This document shows, one piece after another, positions 42,042-50,077 of a stretch of 64,000 bases of DNA (positions within the stretch are counted from its first letter, which is position 1; every line of letters starts with the position of its first letter). Location: the NCBI RefSeq assembly GCF_048268525.1, contig NZ_JBLWVH010000012.1:25896-89895 (forward strand), read 5' to 3'. Source of the DNA: Maricaulis sp048268525. Lineage in GTDB: Bacteria > Pseudomonadota > Alphaproteobacteria > Caulobacterales > Maricaulaceae. The notes under the pieces are model-generated. The model had not been told where the DNA came from, made no database searches, and saw only the letters and a list, made by a program, of their open reading frames with translations. The position numbers and the translations under genes were made by a program.

Positions 42042-42436
42042 ACATGATCGAGCAGCTTGAACAAGAAGAAGCCGCCCGCGTCCTGGGTGAAAAGACAATT
42101 CCGGATTTCAGCGCCGGCGATACGCTGCGCGTCCATGTTCGCATCAAGGAAGGCGAACGTGAGCGGATCCAGGTCTTCGAAGGCGTCTGCATCGCCCGCA
42201 ATGGCGGTGGCCTGAACGAGAGCTACACCGTCCGCAAGATCTCCTTCGGTGAAGGCGTCGAGCGCGTTTTCCCGCTCTACTCGCCGAATGTCGAGCAGAT
42301 CGAGATCAAGCGCAAAGGTAAAGTCCGTCGCGCCAAGCTCTACTATCTGCGCGATCGTCGCGGCAAGTCGGCCCGTATCGCCGAGCGCGTCAGCGGTCGT
42401 GGCATTGAAAAGCGCGAGCCGAAGAAGAAGGGCTAG
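42038..42436 (+). CDS. rplS: 50S ribosomal protein L19
   Basis: Large-subunit protein at the 30S-50S interface, 132 residues. Conserved IPDFSAGDTLRVHVRIKEGERERIQVFEGVCIAR and the SYTVRKISFGEGVERVFPLYSP core. Coupled to trmD by an overlapping ATGA. A strong terminator follows. Confidence 0.98.
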   Translation: MNMIEQLEQEEAARVLGEKTIPDFSAGDTLRVHVRIKEGERERIQVFEGVCIARNGGGLNESYTVRKISFGEGVERVFPLYSPNVEQIEIKRKGKVRRAKLYYLRDRRGKSARIAERVSGRGIEKREPKKKG

Positions 42437-42463
42437 TCCCACTCTCTTCGCGACAGCGACACG

Positions 42464-42497
42464 AAAAACCCCGTCAGCCTGGCTGGCGGGGTTTTTT
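42464..42497 (+). terminator. Rho-independent terminator after rplS
   Basis: AAAACCCCGTCAGCC / GGCTGGCGGGGTTTTTT with a two-base loop and a T6 tract. It ends the ffh-rplS cluster and, through its A-rich left side, can also serve the convergent gene at 42506. Confidence 0.93.
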
Positions 42498-42505
42498 CTG
42501 TGCGT

Positions 42506-43066
42506 TCATTCAGGGCACTGTGCGGCGAGGCGATCGGCGACAACCGAGCGGGCACTTGCGATTGTCGACCTGGCCGCGGCAAAGTCCGTCTCCGGGTCAT
42601 TGTTGTAGTCCATCATCCGATGCGCATAGTCGCGGCCCTCACTGCGATCCTGGATGATGAAACGAACCTCCTGCAGCGCGGTCCGCCTGTGTTCATACTC
42701 GCCCGTTACCTCAATCGAGGCCTGATGAAGGGCGCAGAAAATTGACCAGCTGGTATCGTCCGGGTTGCACACGCGGTCATCGGCCCGGTCCCAGACGGCT
42801 TCACTGTCCAGAATGGCAAAGGCACGGTCGAGAATCTCCAGATCGAGCCGGGAGACCGGTCGTTCTCGCGCGCCAAGCAGCGCCATGGTCTCGGCCATCA
42901 AAGCACGCTGCCGGTCATCCCGTTCGTCTGGCGGAACCGAGGCGTAAACCTGCATTCCTGCCTGAATGGTCGCAAGCTCAGAGGCGATGGCTCTTTCGAT
43001 CTCGACAAGACAGGCAGAAGGCGCTGCCGCCCCCAGCGTTGCAGCGGCGAAAAGACTGGTCAGCAT
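42506..43066 (-). CDS. Exported hypothetical protein, 186 residues
   Basis: A helical protein with a signal peptide (about 1-17, GAAAPSA). It has three or four cysteines (SACLVEI, RVCNPDD, FCALHQ, AAQCPE), enough for disulfides. Family not recognised. GAGAGGGTGCC precedes ATG 43066. Convergent with rplS and divergent from the sulfotransferase gene. Confidence 0.7.
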   Translation of the reverse strand: MLTSLFAAATLGAAAPSACLVEIERAIASELATIQAGMQVYASVPPDERDDRQRALMAETMALLGARERPVSRLDLEILDRAFAILDSEAVWDRADDRVCNPDDTSWSIFCALHQASIEVTGEYEHRRTALQEVRFIIQDRSEGRDYAHRMMDYNNDPETDFAAARSTIASARSVVADRLAAQCPE

Positions 43067-43216
43067 GGCACCCTCTCTTGTTATACCCGAAACAGTTTAG
43101 GGGCCCTGTCGGCCTCGACAAGCGCCGATGGCGCGGACCTGTCCTGGCCCCACGTGTCGCTGTGACTGGCTTGCGCGGCATTTCTGTGCCCGAATACCCG
43201 CCGACCCGACCGTTGC

Positions 43217-44854
43217 ATGAATGACAGGATCGCCACCGAGATGTCGATGACGCCGCAAGAAGCCTTTGCCCGTTCCCAATCTGGTTTTGCCGCCTATCGC
43301 GAACATCGGTTTGTCGATGCAGAATCGGTGGCCGATGCCATTCTTGCGGCCCTGCCGAAAGACCCGAACGGGCTCTACCTCAAAGCCATCTGCCGACGCG
43401 CGCGGCAGGACCCAACCGCAGCGCTTTTGTGGGTCGAACAAGCCTGCAAGGCCGCCCCCGGGCAATTGGGGTTTGAACTCGCGGCCGCACAGATTCTTGG
43501 AGACCTGAAGGATTTCGATCTCGCGCGGGCTCGGTTTGAAGCCATTTCAGAGGCGTTTCCAGACGCCGCCGACCCCTATCTGATGCGCGGCCTCATGGAG
43601 CGTCAGGTCAACGACCTCGACGCCGCCCGCCTGGCCTATGAGCGTGCGATGGAACTGCGCGACGGAGACATCGAGGCACGGCGGGGATTGGCCTGGGTGT
43701 GCGAAAACCAGCGCGACTGGGCCGAGGCCCGGGTACATGCCGAGGCAGTGCTCGCCGTAGAGCCGACCGACCCGACAGCCCTGTCTGCCCGTTCCGGCGC
43801 TGACCTGGCGGAAGGAAATCCGGTGGCTGCCCGCGCATTGATCGAGGAACAATTCGACGCGAGCCGGTCGACGCCGTCCAACAATGCATCGGTCTGGCGG
43901 CGCCTCGGCGACGCCTGTGAAGCCATGAACGATCACGAGGCCGCGCTGGAGGCCTGGGTGACCGGATACGGGGCGCTGCGCGAGCATCTGGCTCCCGGTG
44001 GACAGTTTCTCGACGAGATGCACGGGCTGGACAGCCTGAAGCGCCTCAAGGCAGCCTATGGCGAACTCTCACCTCCCGGGACGGCATTGGGCAATGAGGG
44101 GCGGGGTCCGATCTTTCTGGTTGGCTTTCCGCGTTCAGGCACGACCTTGCTGGAACAGATCCTGGCCAGCCACTCCGCCATCTCATCGAGTGATGAAGCT
44201 GCGTTGTTGCAACCCATCCTTGATGAGGCCGGCGATTCGACGGATTCGCTACGGCGGTTCTTCACAGCCCTGCCTCGCGAGCGCGCCCGCCTCCAATCGG
44301 AATACTGGCAACGTGTCGACGGGCTGGCCGCACCGGAAAGCCCGGTGTTTATCGACAAATTGCCACTGAACCTGCCATGGCTCGGCGTGATCGGGCAGGT
44401 TTTCCCCAATGCCCAGATTATCCTGGCCCTGCGGGATCCGCGCGATGCCATTGTCTCGACATTCAAACGGCTGTTCCGCCTGAACACGGCGATGCTGCGC
44501 ACCTATAGTCTGGCCGATACTGTTGCCCTCTACGATGCCGCAATGGCTGCTGCCGATGCCGGCCGCCGGATAGCGCCGGACCTGCGGGTGACCGAGGTTC
44601 GTTACGAAGACCTCGTGATCGACATGAAGGATGAGGTCGCCCGCATCCTGCTGGCGCTTGGCCTGGAATGGGAAAGCGAGATGGCCGACTATCGCGAGCG
44701 GCTTTCGCCGAGCCTTTCAACACCCTCGGCCCCCCAGGTTGAACAGGCCATTCACGACCGTGCCGTCGGAGCCTGGCGCCATCATGGCAAGGCGTTAGCA
44801 CCCTATGACAGCCAGATAGCGCCATGGTTGGAGCGATGGAATTACCGAGCCTGA
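43217..44854 (+). CDS. TPR-domain sulfotransferase
   Basis: A 545-residue protein. Residues 1-285 are TPR-like helical repeats (MRGLMERQVNDLDAARLAYERAM and similar). The C-terminal domain is a PAPS-dependent sulfotransferase with the 5'-phosphosulfate loop FLVGFPRSGTTLLEQ (301-314) and the 3'-phosphate region ILALRDPRDAIVSTF. Such TPR-sulfotransferases are common in alphaproteobacteria; the acceptor (protein tyrosine, lipid or glycan) is unknown. An alternative ATG at 43241 has similar support. Confidence 0.9.
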   Translation: MNDRIATEMSMTPQEAFARSQSGFAAYREHRFVDAESVADAILAALPKDPNGLYLKAICRRARQDPTAALLWVEQACKAAPGQLGFELAAAQILGDLKDFDLARARFEAISEAFPDAADPYLMRGLMERQVNDLDAARLAYERAMELRDGDIEARRGLAWVCENQRDWAEARVHAEAVLAVEPTDPTALSARSGADLAEGNPVAARALIEEQFDASRSTPSNNASVWRRLGDACEAMNDHEAALEAWVTGYGALREHLAPGGQFLDEMHGLDSLKRLKAAYGELSPPGTALGNEGRGPIFLVGFPRSGTTLLEQILASHSAISSSDEAALLQPILDEAGDSTDSLRRFFTALPRERARLQSEYWQRVDGLAAPESPVFIDKLPLNLPWLGVIGQVFPNAQIILALRDPRDAIVSTFKRLFRLNTAMLRTYSLADTVALYDAAMAAADAGRRIAPDLRVTEVRYEDLVIDMKDEVARILLALGLEWESEMADYRERLSPSLSTPSAPQVEQAIHDRAVGAWRHHGKALAPYDSQIAPWLERWNYRA

Positions 44855-44861
44855 TCCGGTT

Positions 44862-45260
44862 TCAGTCCATGGCCTCAATACGGTGCATGTCTTCATCGGA
44901 CAGGCCGAAATGATGGCCGATTTCATGCACCAGGACGTGGGTGACAAGCTCGTCCAGCGTGATGGCGCCTTGCGCGGCCCATTCATCCAGGATCGGGCGC
45001 CGGAACAGGACGACCCGGTCCGGCGCGGGCGTCGGATCAGCGACTGTCTTGCGAGTCAGGTCCACGCCGATATAGACCCCGGTGAGGTCAAACGGATCGT
45101 CGAGGCCAACCGCGGCGAGCGTTTCCGGGTCCGCAAAATCGGTGATAAATATCTCGAGCCCCGCACACAGCTGACGCATCTCTGCGGGTAGCTCCGCAAA
45201 CGCGCGGGTGGCGATGGCTTCCATTTCATCAAGGCCTGGCGCGATCCGGTCAGCCGCCAT
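44862..45260 (-). CDS. Zincin-like metallopeptidase-family protein
   Basis: A 132-residue protein of the small metallopeptidase family with HEIGHH (112-117) as the zinc motif and Glu113 as base. The conserved FITDFADPETL and GVYIGVDL segments fit PF06262-type proteins, whose substrate is unknown. It starts at 45260 within a longer open frame that overlaps the next gene. Convergent with the sulfotransferase gene with an 7-base gap. Confidence 0.85.
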   Translation of the reverse strand: MAADRIAPGLDEMEAIATRAFAELPAEMRQLCAGLEIFITDFADPETLAAVGLDDPFDLTGVYIGVDLTRKTVADPTPAPDRVVLFRRPILDEWAAQGAITLDELVTHVLVHEIGHHFGLSDEDMHRIEAMD

Positions 45261-45363
45261 GGGAATGCCCCTCCATGTCTGGAGTTCAGTGTGAACGCAC
45301 GCACCTGGCTTGCACAGGCTGTCAGTCAGCCTAATCTGCGCTCGTTCTTGAAAGGGGTTGACC

Positions 45364-47352
45364 ATGTTGCGTTGCGTTCTGCTCGGTTGTGTCCTGGCAT
45401 CAATGGTGCCGTCATTGGCGCTGACACAGCCGGATTTGCCTACGATCGCAGCACCCGTGCCGGCGGAAGCCGTTTTTGGCGCCCCTCCGAATTTCGTCGA
45501 GGACGTAACGCCACAGGATCCGGAAAATGCTGTGTTCGACAGCTTTGGCGGGGTGCGATATCTGCTGATTGACGACCAGCATGACGCCCGTGGTGATGAG
45601 CCGGCACTGTATGTCCGCCGCGTGCGTGAGGCTTCGAACGCTTCTGCCATCGAGTCACTGGCCAGTTTCGAAGTCAGTTTTGATCCGTCCTACGAGCATG
45701 TGGTCTTTCACCATATAAGACTGACACGCGATGGTGAGACACTTGACCGGCAACCGCGCACCCAAATCGAATTCGCGCGCCACGAATCCAATCGCGATCG
45801 CCAGATGCTCAATGGCGAAGTCACCGCACTGGCCCGCATCGACGACGTTCGCGTCGGCGATACTGTCGACTACGCCTATACGGTCTACGGCCTGAACCCG
45901 TCCTATGGCGGCCGCGATTTCCGTCGCTTCGGTCTGAACTGGGGCGTCCCCGTCGAGCGCCGCTCCATCCGGTCTATATGGCCACGTGGGGAGGCTCGCT
46001 TTTTCGATACGACGCCCGGTGAAGCCGACATCGAGCACCTTCGTAGACGGAATCATGAAGAATTTCGCCTGGCCCCGACGCCTCGTGCCGCAATCAGTTT
46101 CGAACGCGGTACGCCCAACCGGGTTTCACAATACCCGATGCTACGGATTTCCAGCTTCTCCGACTGGCCCGACGTCGCGGCCTGGGGAACTCCATTATTC
46201 ACCCTGGACCCGTCAACTCCCGTCCAGACGCTGGCGGGCGAGATCGCGGCGGCCCATGACACGCCGGAGGCCAGATTGATGGCGGCCCTGCGCTTTGTTC
46301 AGGATGACGTTCGCTATCTGGCACTGACATACGGCGAAGGCTCCTATATTCCGGCCGCTCCGTCCGATACGCTGGAGAGCCGCTATGGCGACTGCAAGGC
46401 GAAGACCGCCCTGTTGGTAGAACTGGCGCGCGCACTCGATTTTGAAGCCGATCCGGCACTGGTCAATCTCGGCGCTGGCCGTGGATTGGACCAGCGGGAA
46501 CCCTCACCGGGAGCGTTCAACCACGTCATCGTGCGCTTGCGCCATGACGGCGAAACTCTCTGGCTCGACCCGACCCGGTCTTACCAAGGCGGGACGCTTG
46601 ATATCGTCGACCAAGCGGATTACGGCTTCGCCTTGCCTCTCGATGGTAGCCACGAAGGCCTGGTCAGCATGGCCAGTGCCACAACGCAGTCGGACGCCAC
46701 CTTGGACATCCACGAGACACTGGACCTTTCCGGTGGTCGCGATGCGCCGGCGCTCTTGACGGTCGAGACGGTTCTGAGCGGACCGAATGCAGATCGATAT
46801 CGTGCGCGGATCGCGCGGGACGGGCTGTCGGGTCTCCAGCGGGACTATCTCGATTTCTACAACCAGACCTTCGGGGCGGCCGACTTCGTCGAGCCCATCG
46901 ATGTTGTCGATGATATCGACGCCAACCGCCTGACAATTCGGGAGAAGGTCGAGCTGATCGCACCCTTTGAGGACGGCGACCGGCCGGAAGCCTACTCGAT
47001 CCGGTTTCGGGCCCACGCCATCAGCGGCGTGATCGAAAGCAATGCAGAGCGTCGGCGCGAGACTCCGCTGAACGTCTATCACCCCACCCATGCCCGTCAT
47101 GTGGTCGACCTCATCCTCACCAATGGCGGCGAGGGCTGGACCCTGGAGGACGAACAGACCGAAATCGACAATGCGGCCTTCCGCTACGATTACGCCAGCA
47201 CACACATGGGGCCGGTCTACCGGATGGAATTCGAGCTTCGCAGCCTCGCCCATGATGTACCGCCGGATACCGCACTGGAAGTTCTGCGCGATCACCGTAC
47301 CATGTTGAACAGCGCTTATTACGGGTTCGATCTCACCGATTCCGACGGGTAG
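45364..47352 (+). CDS. DUF3857 and transglutaminase-domain exported protein
   Basis: A 662-residue exported protein with a signal peptide (about 1-22). The N-terminal DUF3857 domain (about 60-220) is followed by a transglutaminase core with Cys344 (RYGDCKAKTALL), His387 (GAFNHVIVRL) and Asp402 (LWLDPT), so the catalytic triad is intact. Such proteins are common, often lacking a known substrate; cross-linking or proteolysis in the periplasm is likely. ATG 45364 follows AAAGGGG. Confidence 0.9.
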   Translation: MLRCVLLGCVLASMVPSLALTQPDLPTIAAPVPAEAVFGAPPNFVEDVTPQDPENAVFDSFGGVRYLLIDDQHDARGDEPALYVRRVREASNASAIESLASFEVSFDPSYEHVVFHHIRLTRDGETLDRQPRTQIEFARHESNRDRQMLNGEVTALARIDDVRVGDTVDYAYTVYGLNPSYGGRDFRRFGLNWGVPVERRSIRSIWPRGEARFFDTTPGEADIEHLRRRNHEEFRLAPTPRAAISFERGTPNRVSQYPMLRISSFSDWPDVAAWGTPLFTLDPSTPVQTLAGEIAAAHDTPEARLMAALRFVQDDVRYLALTYGEGSYIPAAPSDTLESRYGDCKAKTALLVELARALDFEADPALVNLGAGRGLDQREPSPGAFNHVIVRLRHDGETLWLDPTRSYQGGTLDIVDQADYGFALPLDGSHEGLVSMASATTQSDATLDIHETLDLSGGRDAPALLTVETVLSGPNADRYRARIARDGLSGLQRDYLDFYNQTFGAADFVEPIDVVDDIDANRLTIREKVELIAPFEDGDRPEAYSIRFRAHAISGVIESNAERRRETPLNVYHPTHARHVVDLILTNGGEGWTLEDEQTEIDNAAFRYDYASTHMGPVYRMEFELRSLAHDVPPDTALEVLRDHRTMLNSAYYGFDLTDSDG

Positions 47353-47371
47353 GCGTGCGCGCTTGTCGCGT

Positions 47372-47386
47372 GAACAAAAATGGAAC
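47372..47386. promoter_or_regulatory. SOS box (LexA site) at mmcB
   Basis: GAAC-N7-GAAC, which on the other strand reads GTTC-N7-GTTC, the direct-repeat LexA box of alphaproteobacteria. It overlaps the first possible mmcB start codon at 47380, a position where bound LexA blocks transcription. Confidence 0.75.
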
Positions 47387-47877
47387 AGAATGACGGGATG
47401 GATCTTGAACCCGTCGCCTCAGCCGCCAATCCGGACATTGACGACGCGCAAGCACTGATGCGCGGCGCGGCGCGCCTGCTCTGGCACATGGGTTACAGCG
47501 CAATCCCCGAATTCATTCTGCCTGACGGGCGCCGCGCCGATCTTGCAGCGCTTGGCCGAAAGGGCGAGATCACCATTGTCGAGATCAAGTCCGGCATTGC
47601 CGACTTCCGGGCCGACAGCAAATGGACCAATTACGCAGGCTATTGCGACCGCCTGTATTTCGCCGTCTCCGAGCGCTTCCCCAGTGAAGTCATTCCGCCC
47701 GACGCCGGTTTGATCATAGCGGACGGGTTTGGTGGCGCGATCATTCGCGAGAGCCCGGCCCTCACCCTCGCCCCCGCGCGGCGCAAAGCCCTTACGTTGC
47801 GGTTCGCGCGAGCAGCAGCCGACCGGCTCATGCGACCGGGCGAGCCTGGCAGCGACGCAATCCCCGGCCGCAACTAG
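47380..47877 (+). CDS. mmcB: MmcB-family DNA repair protein
   Basis: A 165-residue putative nuclease with the PD-(D/E)xK pattern: Asp in GRRADLAAL, then ITIVEIKSGIADFRAD (Glu-x-Lys), and SKWTNYAGYCDRLYF. MmcB-like proteins were linked to damage repair and mutagenesis in Caulobacter, under LexA. The start may be 47380, inside the LexA box, or 47398 (MDLEPV); no strong Shine-Dalgarno precedes either. The stop interlocks with the next, convergent gene in a CTAG. Confidence 0.9.
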   Translation: MEQNDGMDLEPVASAANPDIDDAQALMRGAARLLWHMGYSAIPEFILPDGRRADLAALGRKGEITIVEIKSGIADFRADSKWTNYAGYCDRLYFAVSERFPSEVIPPDAGLIIADGFGGAIIRESPALTLAPARRKALTLRFARAAADRLMRPGEPGSDAIPGRN

Positions 47878-48563
47878 CCCGACTGGGTTGAAACCACCCG
47901 GTCGACCACTTTGAGAAATGCATCCCAACGGGGCGCGAACCGGGCTTCCACCGCATCGAGAATAGCCCCCGGCGCCTTGGTCGGAGACCCGCATTGAACG
48001 GGCGGCTGCGGGTCGTATTCGAGCCCCAGCTGGATGGCTTGAGCGAGTCCCTCACCGTGGGTTTCCCGAATGATGGTCAGGGCAAAATCGATCCCGGCCG
48101 TCACGCCACCTCCGGTAAAAACCGACCCGTCCCGCACGACTCGCGCCTGGACTGGCAGCGCTCCAAACCGCGTCAGGGCGTCGTGGTAGCGCCAATGTGT
48201 CGTGGCTCTGACGCCCCGGAGAAGCCCCGCCGCCCCAAGCACAAAGGCACCCGTACAAACCGAGGTGACATACTGCGCGCCGACCGCCTGCTCGCGCAGG
48301 AATTCCAGTGTTTGCGCATCTTCCATGGCCTGATCAACGCCCCATCCGCCTGGTACGCAGATCAGATCAAGCTGCGGACAGTCAGCGAATGCGGTATCGG
48401 CGAGGATAAAGGGGCCGCAATCGGTCCGGATTGGTCCGGCCTGACGGGCAACGAGATGAACACTGACCCCGGGAATACGGTTGAGAACCTGCAAGGGTCC
48501 GGTGAAGTCGAGTTGAGTCAGGTCGTCAAAAAGCAGAAACCCGATGCGGCGCAGTCGAGGCAT
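47874..48563 (-). CDS. Isocyanide hydratase-like DJ-1/PfpI protein
   Basis: A 229-residue DJ-1/PfpI-superfamily protein closest to Pseudomonas isocyanide hydratase: nucleophile Cys103 in VTSVCTGAFVLGAAGLL, Asp19 in QLDFTGPLQV, RATTHWRYH, FTGGGVTAGIDFAL and LEYDPQPP. It may hydrate isonitriles to formamides; GlxA-like regulators also share the fold, but there is no HTH domain here. ATG 48563 is used; an open frame reaches 48635. Confidence 0.82.
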   Translation of the reverse strand: MPRLRRIGFLLFDDLTQLDFTGPLQVLNRIPGVSVHLVARQAGPIRTDCGPFILADTAFADCPQLDLICVPGGWGVDQAMEDAQTLEFLREQAVGAQYVTSVCTGAFVLGAAGLLRGVRATTHWRYHDALTRFGALPVQARVVRDGSVFTGGGVTAGIDFALTIIRETHGEGLAQAIQLGLEYDPQPPVQCGSPTKAPGAILDAVEARFAPRWDAFLKVVDRVVSTQSG

Positions 48564-48651
48564 GTTTTCTCTCCAGTCCCAGCCCGGCGACGCTATCGGG
48601 CAAGCGGCGATGGAAACATGACAAATGCCGGGCAAATCCGGTCAGCCGGCT

Positions 48652-49041
48652 TCAGTCGGTAGTCCCAGTATCCGGCTTGACCCGCCAGGGTGGGTCGATG
48701 CGATTGCTGCCGGCATGGTAGAGTTTGATCCTGTGCCCATCCGGGTCCAGCAGGATCGCCTCACGCCAGAGCCAGCTCTCATCCCGGGGTTCCGTCTCGA
48801 ACCGGAAGCCTGCCGTCTGCAGCCGCGAAACTTCAGCGTCGACATCATCGGCTTCCAGATAGATGACAGCGCCCGGGCTAACCGCCGTGTCGACATGCAG
48901 CGAGAAGGTCGTGTCACCTTGCGGGGCAAGGAAGCGGCAATAGTGCGGACTGTCGACCAACAGGCGAAATCCCAAACGCTCATAGAAGGCCTTCGATCGG
49001 GCGATTTCGGCAACGGGTATGGTGATCTGGTTAAGGCGCAT
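48652..49041 (-). CDS. VOC-family (glyoxalase-fold) protein
   Basis: A 129-residue protein with one vicinal-oxygen-chelate domain: it opens RLNQITIPVAEIARSKAFYERLGF and contains FLAPQGDTTFSLHV and ILLDPDGHRIKLYHAG. Metal ligands cannot be assigned with certainty. It may act as a dioxygenase, glyoxalase or binding protein. Its start overlaps the preceding DUF4340 gene by 11 bases, so it may be a co-transcribed last gene of the Gld-like operon. Confidence 0.82.
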   Translation of the reverse strand: MRLNQITIPVAEIARSKAFYERLGFRLLVDSPHYCRFLAPQGDTTFSLHVDTAVSPGAVIYLEADDVDAEVSRLQTAGFRFETEPRDESWLWREAILLDPDGHRIKLYHAGSNRIDPPWRVKPDTGTTD

Positions 49042-50077
49042 CGGTGGAGACCTCTCCAGGGTCTGCGATCCGGTCGAGCGGTCGGATCAGGCGGTCTATG
49101 GTCAGATCCGACATCAAATACGCCCACCCATTCGCGGTCGCGTTGACCGCCGCCGCTTCCGCCTGCGCATCATCGGTCAGCGGCGTCGCGGTGATCAGGG
49201 CCCAACGCGTCTCGCCAAGGGCCTTCACATCGATGCGGACGCGCAATCCGGTGAAAGTCTCGGCCGTATGATGGGCCACGAACTCTCCGCCCAAGCGGTC
49301 GGCCGCGCGGACATCCCGAAACCGGACCCTGCCAAGTGTCGCCGCCGGCCCGTTGCCAGCCGCCGCAGTTATCGATTGCCAGCCAGCCGGTCGGCGCAAT
49401 GAAAAGTTCCGCGAGGAAGACGCAGCTCGCTCCAGGCGATAGGCTGGGCCGGTTTCCGGCTGGATGTCGACCCTGGCAATATCGCTGGTGCCCAAGGCCA
49501 GAAAGTCCAGATCAAGCCAGCTATCTGCAGGCAGCAGGTCGAGCGCGCGTGCGGCGCCATCACCGGACAGAGCCGCATAGGCACGCGACCGACCCGGACG
49601 CCGGACATAGACAAGCGGGTCACGCACCTCGCCGAGGATCAGCTCGGCCCGGATATCACCGGCGTCGTCCCGCACCTCGATCAGCGTCCCGCCATCCACG
49701 TCTCCCGGTTCGGCCAGTCCCAGACGACCGAGACGCTGCGGGTTATCTGTACGCGCACCTTCGAACACCAGTGAGGCCAGATAAGCATCCAGGGCGGCAA
49801 GGCGTTCCGGTCTGACCGGGTAACCATCGCGGCTGGGCATCCGCCAGACACCATCGGTCTCAACCAGAGTGAAGCCTTCATCGCCCACGATCTCGATCTC
49901 GCGGGCCGAGGCGACCGCGCTGGACCAATCCGGGAGGACGGGGCCGCTGACTTCGGGGCGCCAAACGGCGCGTGCGTCAGCCAGGGCAGACAGCACCGCG
50001 GCGAGCGACAGCATGACAGCGCTTCCTGCGACCACGGCAAGCTGGAACCGGCGGCGGGCGTCCGTGACAGTACTCAT
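49031..50077 (-). CDS. DUF4340 membrane-anchored protein of Gld-like ABC system
   Basis: A 348-residue protein with one N-terminal membrane helix (12-33) and a large periplasmic part containing the DUF4340 pattern (TLVETDGVWRMPSRDGYPV, then LGLAEPG and IEVRDDAG...LILGEV). DUF4340 proteins often sit next to GldG-like genes. Overlaps the upstream gene (ATGA). Function unknown; probably an accessory to the ABC transporter. Confidence 0.85.
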   Translation of the reverse strand: MSTVTDARRRFQLAVVAGSAVMLSLAAVLSALADARAVWRPEVSGPVLPDWSSAVASAREIEIVGDEGFTLVETDGVWRMPSRDGYPVRPERLAALDAYLASLVFEGARTDNPQRLGRLGLAEPGDVDGGTLIEVRDDAGDIRAELILGEVRDPLVYVRRPGRSRAYAALSGDGAARALDLLPADSWLDLDFLALGTSDIARVDIQPETGPAYRLERAASSSRNFSLRRPAGWQSITAAAGNGPAATLGRVRFRDVRAADRLGGEFVAHHTAETFTGLRVRIDVKALGETRWALITATPLTDDAQAEAAAVNATANGWAYLMSDLTIDRLIRPLDRIADPGEVSTDAP

